This document shows positions 53,302 to 64,000 of a stretch of 64,000 nucleotides of DNA, in pieces. The stretch lies in contig NW_020194684.1 of NCBI RefSeq assembly GCF_002865645.1, positions 1,023,308 through 1,087,307 on the forward strand. The letters are read 5' to 3'. How positions within the stretch are numbered: the stretch's first letter is position 1; each line of letters begins with the position of its first letter. The stretch is from Hyaloscypha bicolor E. Taxonomy: Eukaryota; Ascomycota; Leotiomycetes; Helotiales; Hyaloscyphaceae. Position numbers and translations under genes: made by a program. Under the pieces are notes generated by a model. It was not told the DNA's origin. It made no database searches and was given only the letters and a program-made list of their open reading frames with translations.

Positions 53302-54227
53302 CAGTGTGTCAAATGATTTAGTTTGATTTGATTATAGCCTCTGAATCAAATCAAATCAAGTCAAAATCTACTTAATCAAATCATAGTCAACTATAATCAA
53401 CTATAGTTGATTATAGTTAATTATTTAGTCACGTGAGCATGCACGTGCGCTCGGAGGTTCGAAAGCGAGATAAGGCTAAAATAAGGCTTAGGCTAGTCCG
53501 TATCCGGTATCGCTTAAGGTGCTCCTTACTAAATCAGGTATCGCGCTGCTTGGTAAGCGAATCGGCGCGAGCCGAAGGCGCTAAAACCTCCTCGATTTTC
53601 TCCACTTTATAAATCTTATTATTATAAATAAATTAGCTAAAAATAGGCTCTCTTACAAATAGACGTTTTAAAATTAGGGGGTTATATCTAATTAGAGGCT
53701 TATTAAATAATCTTCTAGATTCTAGAGGATTTCCATATAAATAAGTAATTTTCCTTAGGTTACTTCCTTCTCCCCTTATTTTATATATAAATATCTCAAT
53801 AATTATAGCTCTAATTAAGAAGCTTTCGACTATAAACTTACTTATTTTTACTCGATATATTCGAAAATGTCTCAATAATCTTTAATTAATTTTAATATCC
53901 CTCAAAATAGAGAGAAATAAAAAAGATAAAGAAGAGGTTTCTAAGAAAGATATCCAGTTTTTTATACCCGATTTAGACTAGCTTTATACTCTTATATATA
54001 TTCTATAAGTTTTGTTTATATCTTATTAATATAGCCGTTAGTTATTTAATAATCTTTTAAGTTACTTGAGAAATTCAAGTTTTCTTAGTATTACATAATA
54101 ATTATAGTTAATTATAATTATAATCAAATCAAATCAAGTCAAAATTTGCTGAATCAAATCATAATCAACTATAATTAACTATAGTTAATTATAATTAATT
54201 AGCCTTGATTTTTTTTGGGACACACTG
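53302..54227. mobile_element. 926-bp non-autonomous TIR element
   Basis: The ends are inverted: CAGTGTGTC (53302-53310) and GACACACTG (54219-54227). Immediately outside, GCTGTACAGTT on the left and GCTGTACTCTT on the right match at 9 of 11 bases, as a mutated target duplication would. Just inside lie two long direct repeats (53344-53422 and 54122-54198: AATCAAATCAAATCAAGTCA…), each ending in a large palindrome. The left third is GC-balanced and the centre (53600-54110) is AT-rich and RIP-like. No transposase is encoded. Duplication length points to Mutator-like (9-11 bp) more than hAT (8 bp), while CAGTG ends are hAT-like, so the superfamily is open. Confidence 0.6.
53389..53418. repeat. Perfect 30-bp palindrome
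   Basis: AACTATAATCAACTA is followed directly by its exact reverse complement with no spacer, inside the left subterminal repeat of the TIR element. The right counterpart (about 54170-54193) keeps a 24-bp version in which C/G positions have become T/A. Such sites can be transposase-binding sites; that role is inference. Confidence 0.85.
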
Positions 54228-54422
54228 GCTGTACTCTTCTCTCTACTTCTACCATCCCTCTCCATCTCCACCATTGTACCTTCAATACAGAGATCGACAG
54301 GCTCCAAAACAGGCGAGGACATTTATCAGTATCGATTTTTAGTTACGAAATTTAACGTTTCCAGCCTGATTTAGGACAGAGAAGTGCAAAAGTGCGCGCT
54401 CCAAGCTCCTAATCACACCCAC

Positions 54423-56180
54423 TCACCACCTCACCACCTCCTGCCTCTCCACCCCATCCGACTGTTTGACAGCAATCCTAGCCCACCGCTCCTCAACCCT
54501 CATCTCGCACCCCACAAGCTGAACCCTATTCTCCTCAGGCACCATCCCTCCCCAATATTCATTCTCACTTCCATTTATATCCCTTTCTTCAACCCAAACC
54601 CCTTCTTCCAAATCTCTAACCCACCCGGCAACAGCACCCACCCCCTCCGCATCCCAAATCCCCTCCTTGTAACCCCTACACCGCCTCAACAACCCTATTG
54701 CGCGTCCTCTAACCCTCCTCTCTCGACAAAGCAATCCGACCTGCGAGAGCGCGGGCAAGATCCCGATTTCAAATCTAAACGTCCCTCCCTCCGCACTCCC
54801 AGCCGAAGGAGAAACGAGCGAGCGGTGGATGCGTTCCGACAGCTGGACAACCGTGCGGAACTGGGACTCAAACTTATCGTACGCGGTTTCCGGAGGACTG
54901 AACGCCCTGGTAAGCAGCACGATATTCATCGCGGCATGGATCCTCAATAAACAGCTTATCAGAAACGCCTCCTCGTTTCTCGTGGCTGGGGAGAAGAGGC
55001 GACATAGTAGGGGCGCGGAGGCGATTTCCCAGCGGCAGATATCCTGCACATATGAATCCCGTTCCGCGAGCAAAGAGGAGGAGGAGCTAGATGTCGTTTC
55101 CGTCCTCGAAGTATGGTCCATCCAGTGGCTGTCGTCCGCTCCGAGATGGGTGGACGAAGAATTGGCTTGGCTGGTGCGCGAAAGAGCATCCCGGACCTCG
55201 AGCGAGAAATGCAGGTTCCGACGCATGATATAATGCCAGAACCGTCTGCACTCCTCCAAATCCCCGAACGCCTCTGGCATACCCTTCGCCGCCTCACTCA
55301 GCCCCTTTTTGTAAAACGCATGCGTTCCCCTATCCCTCTTATCCAGAAAAAGTAACGACTGTATATTAAGGCCTGAAAAAGCGGAGTACAGCTCTGCTCC
55401 GAGTTCACTTTCCCTCCAGGATTTCGGCTGGCAATTCAGGCACATAGAAGCTATGAGGTTGGAGCCAGACGATGCATGTGCAGAAGCAGCGCCTTGGTGG
55501 CCCTGCAGACTCTCGAAGCAGAAGACCAGCAAACACCCAATAAGCGCGGTGCGCACATCGGACGGGTGCCCTCTCACCGACCTCCGCATTCCCTGGAGGG
55601 CGCGCACGTATTGCGCGAGTGCGTATGCGTGGTGAGGATTCTCCTTCTGTCGCTCGGACTGAGCCTTCGACAGAGCGCCGAGAGCAATGACAGCACGCCC
55701 GATGAACGGCACCTCGCTCCCCGCCTGCGGGATGAGTTGGTCCCACAGCTTGTTCCCGAACGGACCGCCGATCTGGCTTGAAATGCCTTCGCAATAGTAG
55801 ACGAAATACCTCGCTTCAATCGCATCCGCAAATCGCGGTCCTGCACGCATTTCATGCCCTTGCAACGAAGGAGTTGGCTCGGCAGGACGCCCCTTAGGAA
55901 CCAACGGATGCAGCTTGATGGCTTTCTGAGAAGTGCCGTGCTTGGGCTTCTCAATGGGTACTGGGTAGGTACAGGAAACGTAACGCTTTTGGCAATTCTT
56001 GCACACGGGGTGGATTTCGTCGCATTTGACACGTCGGGATCTATCCTGTTCAGCTTTGAAAGATACGGAATAAGAGTGTAGAATGAGGCTAACCGGCAGG
56101 TAAGACATCCTGTCTTTACTTTTGGTGTTTTTCTCCTTGTTCTCGGGGGACGTTGTTGAACTAGCTAGCTTGGCTAGCAT
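54423..56180 (-). CDS. Zn(II)2Cys6 fungal transcription factor
   Basis: A nuclear, fungal-specific regulator. After removal of a 53-nt intron (56041-56093, GT-AG) the N-terminus reads GCLTCRSRRVKCDEIHPVCK then NCQKRYVSCTYP, a perfect zinc-cluster spacing CX2CX6CX6CX2CX6C. The remaining ~470 residues resemble the fungal-specific transcription factor domain of the DUF3468/ARCA-like group (EARYFVYYCEGISSQIGGPF, then FIGRAVIALGALSKAQ). It ends at TGA 54423-54425. The ATG at 56180 (MLAKLASSTTSPENK) is one base out of frame with the zinc cluster; deleting one base from the T5 run at 56128-56132 (+ strand) gives one frame of 567 residues. This is either a sequencing error or a recent break. The target genes cannot be told from context. 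Confidence 0.85.
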   Translation of the reverse strand: MLAKLASSTTSPENKEKNTKSKDRMSYLPVSLILHSYSVSFKAEQDRSRRVKCDEIHPVCKNCQKRYVSCTYPVPIEKPKHGTSQKAIKLHPLVPKGRPAEPTPSLQGHEMRAGPRFADAIEARYFVYYCEGISSQIGGPFGNKLWDQLIPQAGSEVPFIGRAVIALGALSKAQSERQKENPHHAYALAQYVRALQGMRRSVRGHPSDVRTALIGCLLVFCFESLQGHQGAASAHASSGSNLIASMCLNCQPKSWRESELGAELYSAFSGLNIQSLLFLDKRDRGTHAFYKKGLSEAAKGMPEAFGDLEECRRFWHYIMRRNLHFSLEVRDALSRTSQANSSSTHLGADDSHWMDHTSRTETTSSSSSSLLAERDSYVQDICRWEIASAPLLCRLFSPATRNEEAFLISCLLRIHAAMNIVLLTRAFSPPETAYDKFESQFRTVVQLSERIHRSLVSPSAGSAEGGTFRFEIGILPALSQVGLLCRERRVRGRAIGLLRRCRGYKEGIWDAEGVGAVAGWVRDLEEGVWVEERDINGSENEYWGGMVPEENRVQLVGCEMRVEERWARIAVKQSDGVERQEVVRW

Positions 56181-57152
56181 CCATTCCTTCCACTCCAGGT
56201 TCAATCACTAATTCAGTTCGTCCGATTATTGGGTATTACTTACGTACGAACACACCAATCGTTTATTAGTATCGCCATTCGATTACGTTCCGTAAACGTA
56301 CGTTCAGGAATCAGATTGGTAAATCGTTCCCACCACCAAGTAAGTGCGGGGTAAATCACATGGTGGGCTGGAAATCAGGAATATAGCTAGGGAACCCATT
56401 CCCTCTGTTTTTTATGGAATCACTCTCCTGTATCTAGTCAAAACTAGTCATTCTACAGATTGTCAATCTCCAATATATCGATTTTCCACCGATAAATCGA
56501 TCCCAGTTCAATAGACGTGCTGGCTGTGATTTGTAAACTTTGTGTTGATCTGGCTGAGGATGGGAGCCGGCGGGCCTGGGTGCTAAGAGTGGAGTGGAGG
56601 ATGGCATGGCGAGTATGCCAGTATCTAATTGCTTCAAAAGTCGGGAAGGCGGTCTTGAGCCAGGCCGTGACGGATGAAGAATTGGACGTTTTGACCAATT
56701 CCAGACTTGAGGATTGATGAGATTCGGGGGGGAGGAAGGCTGAGACGAGCCTTACATGAATGACGGAACCTGTCAGCGCCACCAAGATCTCTCTCAGCCA
56801 ATAGCATGAAAAGAGTTAATTCTTTCCCCGTGGAGATTCGACCGAGGGAGTGGAGGTTGAGTTAGTGCTGATGGCACGTGAGCGAGCTCTACCACATCAC
56901 GTGATTTACCCCTTTTCCCTTCAAGGTTCTGTCGATTTGAATTTTGAAGATATATGCTCATTGACGCAAGCTGCGTGAAATTTGTATATTCATGAATCGT
57001 TCTCATTATCATATCTCAAAAGATAATTGGGATCACCTATTTCCTCAAACAAATCCCACCCCCTTTAAATTCAGCTACAATACAGACGACTCGACGAGGT
57101 ACCGCCCACCATCTATCTATCTTATATTCCGTAGGCCGGCGAACGCAAAAAA
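56181..57152. other. Intergenic between regulator and permease
   Basis: Promoter side of the Zn2Cys6 gene and 3' side of the permease gene. Several short frames overlap in both directions with no homology I recognise. A CACGTGA site occurs twice (56875-56881 and 56898-56904), a possible bHLH (E-box) site. Otherwise nothing is seen. Confidence 0.4.
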
Positions 57153-59000
57153 CTACAACTCAGCCATGACCTTCTTCTCATCCGCTTCCCCATACCCCTT
57201 CTCCCCGGTCATAACACCCGTACTCTCAACATCACTCGGGAGGCCTTCATCCAAAATCTCATTCCCATACACCGTATGTTGCACCAGACTCTCCTTATGC
57301 GGCACTAAGTAGCTCAACACCGTATACACAAAGATACTCGTCACGAACCCAAACAGCCAATCGAATGTATACAAATTTTTTGCGCCATTTGAAATATGCA
57401 CCGGGTTTGGTTGAGTGGTATCAGCAGGCTGAGCAATGCTGTACCCGAGACCGGGCAAGTTCGGGGAGACGGCAACGATGAGAGCGAGGAGTGCGCGCCA
57501 GTTGACCCCGTTCCAGTAGTGATACCGTCCGTCGGGATCATACAGACCTGGGACATCGATATGCTGCTTCTTGACGAGCCAGTAATCAGCAGCTAGGATG
57601 CCCGCGATCGGTGCAAGGAAGACAGCATAGCCGCCCATGAACGCGAGGAATGTCTGTGCGGAGCTGAGAATCTTCCAGGGGACGATGACCCAGCCTCCGA
57701 CGATAGCGGCGATCACGCACCCTCGCTTGATGTTCACGAAGCGTGGGAAGAGGACAGTCAGGTCGTTGGCGGCGGAGATACTGTTTGCAGTGATGTTTGT
57801 GCCGACTTGTGCGATGTACCACGAGGTTGCGGCGAAGAAGGCTGCAGCTCGCCCGCCATGGCCCATCTCGAGCCATTTGCTGATGATGTCAAGGGGGTTC
57901 CAGAGGAGCTCGTTGTAGATTACTCCGGTGGCTGAGGTGGTCACGATACCGATAACTGCGCAGGCGGTGAAGACTGCGGGCAGGATGGGGAGTTGGATGT
58001 ATTGTCCTCGGCTGGTCTTAGCATATCGAGAAAAATCGGGGATGTTGCATGCCAGTGTTGACCATGAGCCAGTCACTGAGGACATGCAGGAGAGCCAGAG
58101 ATAGGCTTTGGTGCTTCCGGAGACCGTGGGCTGGAGCGAAAAGATTTTCCCTGAACCACCAGCCTTGTGAACACACCACCCCATTGTCGCCAGGGCGGTG
58201 ATGGGTGCGGCGATCAACTTGGTCGCAAATAGATACCTAAGTCTGGTAGGTGGGATCAAAAGGAGGGGTAATTGAATGATCCAGAACAAGAAGTAACTAA
58301 ATCTGGTCAGATGATTTCAACCAACTTGGGGAAAACACTAACCTGATCATTCCTTGTGTGGTGATACCTTGATTTGTGGGGATGTGGTTGGGGATTCTCC
58401 CATACGACGGCCAGATTGCTGTAAGCATGATCGTGATACATTGTGCACCATTGGCACCCTGGATACCCAACCAAAACATAGCAAGAATCGACCGAGAGCT
58501 GTACCATTGCCGTTAGCAAACGCCTCACCTGCTGTCAGACATAAACCTTACACAATCGCGAAGTACGCGAAGTAATATCCAAATGACGCTCGAATGGCGA
58601 CCGAGAAAGGGATGTGAAGCTTCGCGCCAATGGCGCCATTCAGCACCATAGGAATAGCAACACTGGACGTGCCAACTACAATCTGATTTCATCAGCTCGT
58701 AATCCATCACTCCCAATCATACCAGGTCAAACATACGATGGGAATCGCCTCCCTCCAGCTCAGCCCCACCGCTAAAATCGAGCTTGCCGTCTCCCACGTC
58801 CCCAAATTAATAGTATCCGTGGCCCAATACGCCATCCACGTCCACAACGTCCACGTTTGATTCTCAATCTTCACCGGATCCATATCTTCGTTTGTCCACA
58901 CGTGTGGCGGCGCCAGTGCCGATTTCTGCTTGGGCAGCTCCCATGCTTTCACGCTGGTCAGGCGCTCGCGGACCTGCTTCTTGTTGGGAACGTACCGCAT
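57153..59000 (-). CDS. NCS1 family nucleobase/allantoin-type permease
   Basis: A plasma-membrane symporter of the NCS1 (Fur-type) family, which imports uracil, allantoin, uridine or related purine/pyrimidine compounds with a cation. The ATG at 59000 opens MRYVPNKKQVRERL. Three introns (58683-58736, 58499-58551, 58297-58342) join in phase to give 564 residues, typical for the family. Family signatures are WTLWTWMAYWATDTINLGTW and ILAVGLSWREAIPI in helix 1 (the motif holding the substrate/cation site), MVLNGAIGAKLHIPFSVAIR, MFWLGIQGANGAQ, and NIPDFSRYA in the middle. About 12 membrane helices are visible. The C-terminus is acidic and Lys-containing, as in permeases controlled by ubiquitin. No frame damage. 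GATA sites upstream suggest nitrogen control. Exact substrate is unknown. Confidence 0.9.
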
Positions 59001-59124
59001 GGTGGGTGTGCCTCCTGGCCGAGCTCCCTTTCAAAATAGAGTTCTTGGAAATCCGGACCGCGAAAGGAGAAAGAAGCTGGGGGGGGAGAGCAGATATATA
59101 ATATGAGCCTGAGTACTCGTACCG

Positions 59125-59137
59125 GATAAGAGATAAG
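59125..59137 (+). promoter_or_regulatory. Tandem GATA-factor sites upstream of the permease
   Basis: GATAAGAGATAAG contains two HGATAR-type sites one base apart, 125-137 bp upstream of the permease ATG. A third site, in the opposite direction (CTTATC, 59323-59328), lies about 325 bp upstream. AreA/NIT2-type GATA factors use closely spaced sites of this kind to induce purine, allantoin and other nitrogen-source permeases when good nitrogen is scarce. Regulation of this gene by such a factor is inference. Confidence 0.5.
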
Positions 59138-59763
59138 AGCGTCATCAATCCAGAGCTTGCGTGCAACTTTGTTGTCGCATGCGACCCTGTCCTGTCCTGC
59201 CCTGCCCTGCGCTATCCTCCATCTCCCGTGCAAAAAAGTAAAGTGTTCCAGAAGAGGCGAAGATACACCGACGTGCCCCAGCACTCGGTCGATCTGTCTG
59301 ACATCCAATGACCGGCGCCACTCTTATCAAGACCGTCTGGCGGGCCCGGTGCTACTGTAAATCCTACAGTAGGAGGAGACTAAGATGCCTTGTCCCGCCA
59401 TCCAGGTTCTTGAACAGCAGTCAAAACCCTCCCGCAGACGGACCAGGAACCAGTCAGCGCGTTTGCTAATTGATGCTGCATGATGATAGCAGGCTCGCTG
59501 GCTGGCGGTCGAGATAGGGCTGGAGATGGATAACTGCTGCGGGCCTGCGGGGCTGCGGGGCTGCGGCAGGGGGAGATACACAATCGCGGTCGCCGGTGTA
59601 TGTCCAAGCAATCTGGCACTGTAACTAAACCAGAGGCTCCGCGCAGAGCTTGTTCTCTCTGGTGTCTGGTCAGCCTCTGCTTTAGTAAGCAGATTGGTGT
59701 ACCAAAGTACAGCTAGGCCTTGGCAAGTTTTGAGGTGCAGCGTGGCCAGTTGGTGGCCGTTGG

Positions 59764-59796
59764 TGCAGGGCTTGCAGGGCTTGCAGGGCTTGCAGG
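59764..59796. repeat. GC-rich short tandem repeat
   Basis: Three and a half copies of GCAGGGCTT in the permease upstream region. Confidence 0.8.
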
Positions 59797-61110
59797 GGCG
59801 AGATGTGGAAGGCTTCGGGATGGCCGTGGCGTCGGGGATGGGCTGACATCAAGGGTGTTGCGTCGAGAGAGGAAATAGCAGATGGCGATGGAATCTTACC
59901 TTGTGTTTTTGCCTTCGTCAGCAGGAATTCTGGATTCTTGCATCTTTTTTGCCCTCAACGGTACGAGATACTGCAACTCGGATCAGGTGATGAGATGTCA
60001 CATCTTACTGCAAAGAACAGTCAGAAGCATGAAGTAGACGGACCGCAATGAAAGCTGGGGAATGGCTTTGAACTGTACTGTACGGCGGAGGTATCCACGG
60101 ACGAAACTGCCTCTTTGGTCCCCCAACCTCCCGCCACGGTGGCCAACCGAGCGCCTCTTCCTCCGAGAGGCCACCCCAAGCATGCACATATGAGCCATGT
60201 CTCAAACAAGCAGTTATGGCGTCCAGATCTCCAGCTTCGAGTATCCAGCCGCAAAGATAAAGAAAACTTTGATAAGACTTCACTGGAAGTCTTTCTATCT
60301 CTACATCCTTTTGCTTTTGGGAAATGTTAGATGAACCGAATGAGAGGCAGCTCGCGTGCCAGTTTCTGAGATAAGAAGGTCTGGGTCTCGATGGATCATG
60401 GATAGTCTTTTGGGTTGCTTCTGTCGATACTACCAAAGTAAGCATACCAAAGCTTGTTGCTTGTCCCAGTGATCTTCCATGCTGAGCTCTTGATGGAAGA
60501 GAGATAACTTGCCGCACCTTGTGCATAATCGACAAGCTGGGTGGTGGGCTGATAGTCTGATGTCGAGGCTGTCTCGAGGATGTGCAGATAGCTCTGGATT
60601 AGAAGCCGAGTGGTTGGGTGCGTCCATGTGAGGCAGGAAGTCTGCTATGTCGTATGGAGCCAGGACACACTCCAGGCAATAGCCATTACACGTGATGAAT
60701 GGTTGCACGTGACACGGTGTAAAAACTCAAGAACCTGGGAAATTTCAGAGATCTTCATCCACCGATACGGGGCCTTGATGGTATATAAGGAGGAAAAGAA
60801 AGAGATGAACGTTAGCAGGGCCCCGGAAAACCCGGCGCGAGGTTCCACTCAGCGAAACAGACAGCGATACTCCCAATCAGGAGCCGATATGCCCGATTCA
60901 AATAGGATGTGTCCCAATCACACGTAACCCTCTTAAAAATCAAATTCAGGAACCGGAATAATGTGCTAGGGCCACCTCAAGACACCCCAAATGCCATTCT
61001 TTTGTTTTACATCTAAACACATCTCATCACGTGCCTGCCCTCACCTCCAATCCCCATGCTGCAAGCCGTTTCTCGGCATTACAAGAAGAGCATCTAATAT
61101 TACACGCCCT

Positions 61111-64000
61111 CTAAGACTCCTCCTCGCCATCCGAGAAGTAATCAAAGCCCCGTGGGCACTCCGCTTCCTCTCCACTTTCCTCATCCTCGTCAACGGCCGT
61201 CAACACACCAGCGGCAGCCGCGGCTCCCGCTCCAGACGTCTCGCCTTCTGCTTGACGACGCAAGTTGAAAGACTCGTTACGCATATCTTCGAGAGTTGTG
61301 GGTGCGGCCGCCTTTTCAATCGATGCCTTCTTCAGCTTCTCCTCAATCAAGATCTTTTCTTCCCCAGGTTGGGTGTCAACGAGCAGAATCACGCCGCCGG
61401 TTGGCTTCTTGACTGGCTTATAACGGCCAGCTGGGAAACTGATGAACTTGAGCTGAGCCGGCACAACTCGGGACATGTTCTCAATATCATAACCAACCTT
61501 CTCCTTCTCGAGCTTCTTCTTGGCGATTTCAGCAGGCGAAGCATTTTCCTTGTCAGCCTCATCCTTCTTTTCGTCAGACTTAGCGTCCTTGTCCTTGTTC
61601 TCCTCATCAACATCCATCTTATCAGCTGCTGGCGCAGTGATCTTTGGTGTCGTTGGAGCCTGATCAATGTCCATACTCTCACGTCGTTGGGCACGTTCCT
61701 TCTTCTGAGCTCTTCGTTTGGCTTGAGCAGTAGTCGAGAGAACAGCGGTTGCAATAAGCGTAGGAGCTTCATCAGTTTTCACCTCCTGCTCTGGAGGATA
61801 ATCGAAAAGACTGGGCCGAGTAGCACTGTGGAACTTGAAGCTTGGAATCTCGAGATCATGGTCGAGCCCGATCATCGATGTAGGCGTGAAACTCAAGGAC
61901 AAGAAGTGGGTGAAAGGGAACCAATACCAGTATTGAGTGAAGACGGCCATTCCGACGATACCAGCCATGTTGAGGTTGCCAGTTTGAGTCTGAAGTCCGA
62001 TAGTGCAGTTTCGCCCACCGGCATCGATAATACCCAGCGCCAAAGCACAACCGAACTTGGTCATCGCATCCTCATGGCGATCTCCGACAATCTTCTTGAG
62101 CGTCTTTCGGATTGATGCGACCTTCGGATTCATCACCTCGTTCTGTTGGACCATGATCATAGCAAGAGAAATAAGTGCACCTTGTCGGACAAAGTCGGTA
62201 GGATCCTTAATCATGGGCTCCAAAAGATCGATGGCTTCATCCAAACCAGTGCCTGCGCAAGAAATACCCAAAGCCATAGCCGCGCCGTATCGTACATGTG
62301 GGTTGTAGGACTCCGACAGGAGCTCAACCATACGAGGTACGCTTCCAGGCTTTCGGAAAAGGATGAATCCCAGACTCATGACTGCAATTCTTCGGACATC
62401 GTCATTGACGTCGCTGACAGCCACGTGAAGAAGCTGTCGGACAGCCTTGTTGCTACCAGTACCACAATATGCCAGAGCAACGGTCATGATACCTCCATAT
62501 CGAAGAGTTGGGTCCGGATCGTTCAGCAGACCTTTGATGAGTACATCGGCACCTTCTTGACGGCCATACATGATCAATGCCATGCCGATAGCAAGGCCTC
62601 GGACAATCTTCTCGTGCTGGGTTTCGTGAGCATAAGTGATCATATCCTCCAACGCCTTGACGTTGCCAGTGCCCAACATAATGAGACCCATCGCGAGTCC
62701 AACAGCTTCACCGTTGAGCGCGGAGTCCGTGTAAAGGACGCCCTTGAGGCTGTCATAAATCTCCTCAGACCCAGTTGCCATCCCTGCGATACCAAGGCCC
62801 AGTGCACCACCATGCTGAATGACTTCTTCCTGAGCCTCTTTGAATTGGTCTTTCAGATAATCGAGGGCTTCAGCACCGTGGTTGGCATAGATCAACCCAT
62901 AGGCATACAGAGCTCCGCCTTGGCTGAAAATGGAGCCACCCAACGAAGTCCTACGAGGAAGGTAAGGTTCGAGTAACTTGCGACATTGTGACAAGTTTCC
63001 ACGGTGGATGACACCAAGAGCAGCAGTTGCAGAAAACTTGGACCAATTCACAGCCTTCCCAAGCCATTCCAAATTATCACGGAAGAACTTATCATTCGTT
63101 GTTCCCTGATTCATAAACGCATTGCAAAAGGTGACTGCCGTGTGAAATATCGAATTTCGCCCTTCAAGACTGTCCCGAACCTTGTTGAGAATGCTCAGAT
63201 CGGTGTGGTTGTTTCGGTAGAGGAATTCAAGGTTTAACTTGATCGTCTCACTGCCGTCAAGAATCTGGCGTATTCGGTCGAACATTTCGTACTCCTTATC
63301 AGAAAGCTTCTCTTGTTCTGGAGCAGGGGCGCCAGCACGTTCGTTCAGCTCACCAAGGAGCTGGTCATTTTCGGTGGCTAGCGGAAGAATTAGCTTTCAG
63401 TAAACGACGTAGAACGTTTAAACTTACGATTTTCTTCGTCTGCTAGAGCCTCCGCAACCTTCACTGGCAGTGATTTAATAACCTTGGCAAGGAATTCCTG
63501 AGTGCCATTGTCATACAAATCGAATGCTATTTGGTATGCAATTGCCGTGGAAGTTTGGTCACCGTTTGCCTATGAATCATCAGCCGAGAATCTGGGTTTT
63601 CAGGAAATCCAGTTCATACCACCAACTTCTTCAGCATTGTCGAAGCCTCTTCATCCTGATTCAGATACACAACGCACTTGGCGATAGAAAAGTAATCCGG
63701 CGTTGGGATTTCGTTCAGCAGATCGAGAATCAACCTTAAGATCTCTGTTCGTAGGCTTCTCTCTTGCACAACGCCCATGCAAATATCAAGCACGTACTCC
63801 ATCAGCTCTTCAGTGGGTCCGGGTGTTCCTTCAGCCTCAACCTGCTTCCCTCTTGACTTCTTCTCATCGTCGCTTGCACGCTTGATCACTCTACGCAGAA
63901 CCTCGAGATTCTGTGCCTCCACAGCAATCCCAACAACTTGTCTGTATCTGCCTTCCTGCAAACAACTCTCGAACAATCTCTCGATGACTCTTTGTAACGC
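61111..64000 (-). CDS. 26S proteasome regulatory subunit Rpn2, 5' end outside window
   Basis: The large non-ATPase scaffold subunit of the proteasome base (PSMD1 in animals), which binds the Rpn13 ubiquitin receptor and contacts the ATPase ring. About 929 codons are visible after removing introns 63378-63427 and 63570-63619; the N-terminal 70-100 residues lie beyond 64000. The body is a ring of proteasome/cyclosome repeats, seen as recurring GxxxALG or YGxAxALG units (GGALGLGIAGMATGS, GEAVGLAMGLIMLGTG, RYGAAMALGISCAGTG, FGCALALGIIDAGG). These are followed by the conserved ALTQYWYW-like FTQYWYWFPF segment and a KEKE-type charged stretch. The C-terminus is acidic (DYFSDGEEES). All frames are intact, as expected for an essential gene. 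Stop TAG is at 61111-61113. Confidence 0.97.

Larger units (their letters stand above)
59001..61110. other. Long intergenic region, no supported gene
   Basis: About 2.1 kb between the permease start and the Rpn2 stop. The first 400 bp is the permease promoter. Overlapping short frames between 59300 and 60900 (largest 60005-60535, minus, 176 codons) show no domain, no convincing introns and no homology I recognise. A (GCAGGGCTT) short tandem is at 59764-59796 and CCTGTCCTGTCCTGCCCTGC at about 59187-59210. The last 200 bp is probably the Rpn2 3' UTR. Confidence 0.45.

Noticed and set aside
53633..53875. Minus-strand 80-codon frame inside the TIR element, considered as a transposase
   Set aside because: Too short, starts at a non-ATG codon, and shows no DDE-type motif; it lies in RIP-like AT-rich sequence.
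54384..54950. Pro-rich + strand frame of 188 codons
   Set aside because: It lies antisense to the C-terminal part of the Zn2Cys6 regulator, which has clear homology; the Pro/His bias is a shadow effect.
60005..60535. Minus-strand frame of 176 codons in the permease-Rpn2 interval
   Set aside because: It starts with a non-ATG codon, has no recognisable domain, and overlaps several equally long frames; not enough to call a gene.
62146..62976. + strand frame of 276 codons
   Set aside because: Fully inside the Rpn2 coding exon on the opposite strand, with no domain of its own.

Overview
The window looks like a piece of a filamentous ascomycete (Pezizomycotina) chromosome with a bimodal, 'two-speed' base composition. 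The evidence is short GT-AG introns (about 45-75 nt) in recognisable fungal genes (MFS sugar porter, NCS1 permease, Zn2Cys6 regulator, 26S proteasome subunit Rpn2), and very AT/TA-rich blocks made of retrotransposons whose frames are full of TAA/TAG codons, as expected from repeat-induced point mutation (RIP, C-to-T). The class (perhaps Leotiomycetes) is a guess.

Layout. (1) 1-2815: AT-rich, no gene seen. (2) 2816-10898: a GC-balanced island. It holds an orphan dynamin GED fragment (+), a 12-exon MFS sugar porter (-) with two places where the frame does not join, and an ankyrin-repeat gene (+) with one frame break. (3) 10899-50850: a 40-kb RIP-mutated block of nested LTR elements. Copia copy A (10899-17702, 5' truncated) carries a 302-bp non-RIPped insertion. 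A third LTR-flanked element of unknown class follows (17917-23808). Copia copy B (25631-40164) is split by a full-length Gypsy element (31179-38850, target duplication AAAGT). A second full-length Gypsy copy (42214-49836, target duplication CTTTC) lies in inverted orientation. A minisatellite with a 125-base assembly gap sits at 25270-25592. (4) 50851-64000: a gene-bearing arm with a decayed coiled-coil gene (-), a 926-bp TIR element, a Zn2Cys6 regulator (-), an NCS1 nucleobase/allantoin-type permease (-) with three GATA sites upstream, and Rpn2 (-), which runs off the right edge.

The genes show no common pathway. The main biology is genome defence and its side effects. The four genes nearest the AT blocks all carry frame breaks or premature stops, while the two furthest away (permease, Rpn2) are clean. 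The less expected observations are: a long antisense reading frame conserved in both Gypsy copies between integrase and the 3' LTR; an extra sense frame after RNase H in the Copia family; a 104-bp sequence shared by the edges of both AT blocks; and a small TIR element with perfect internal palindromes and flanking 11-bp direct repeats.
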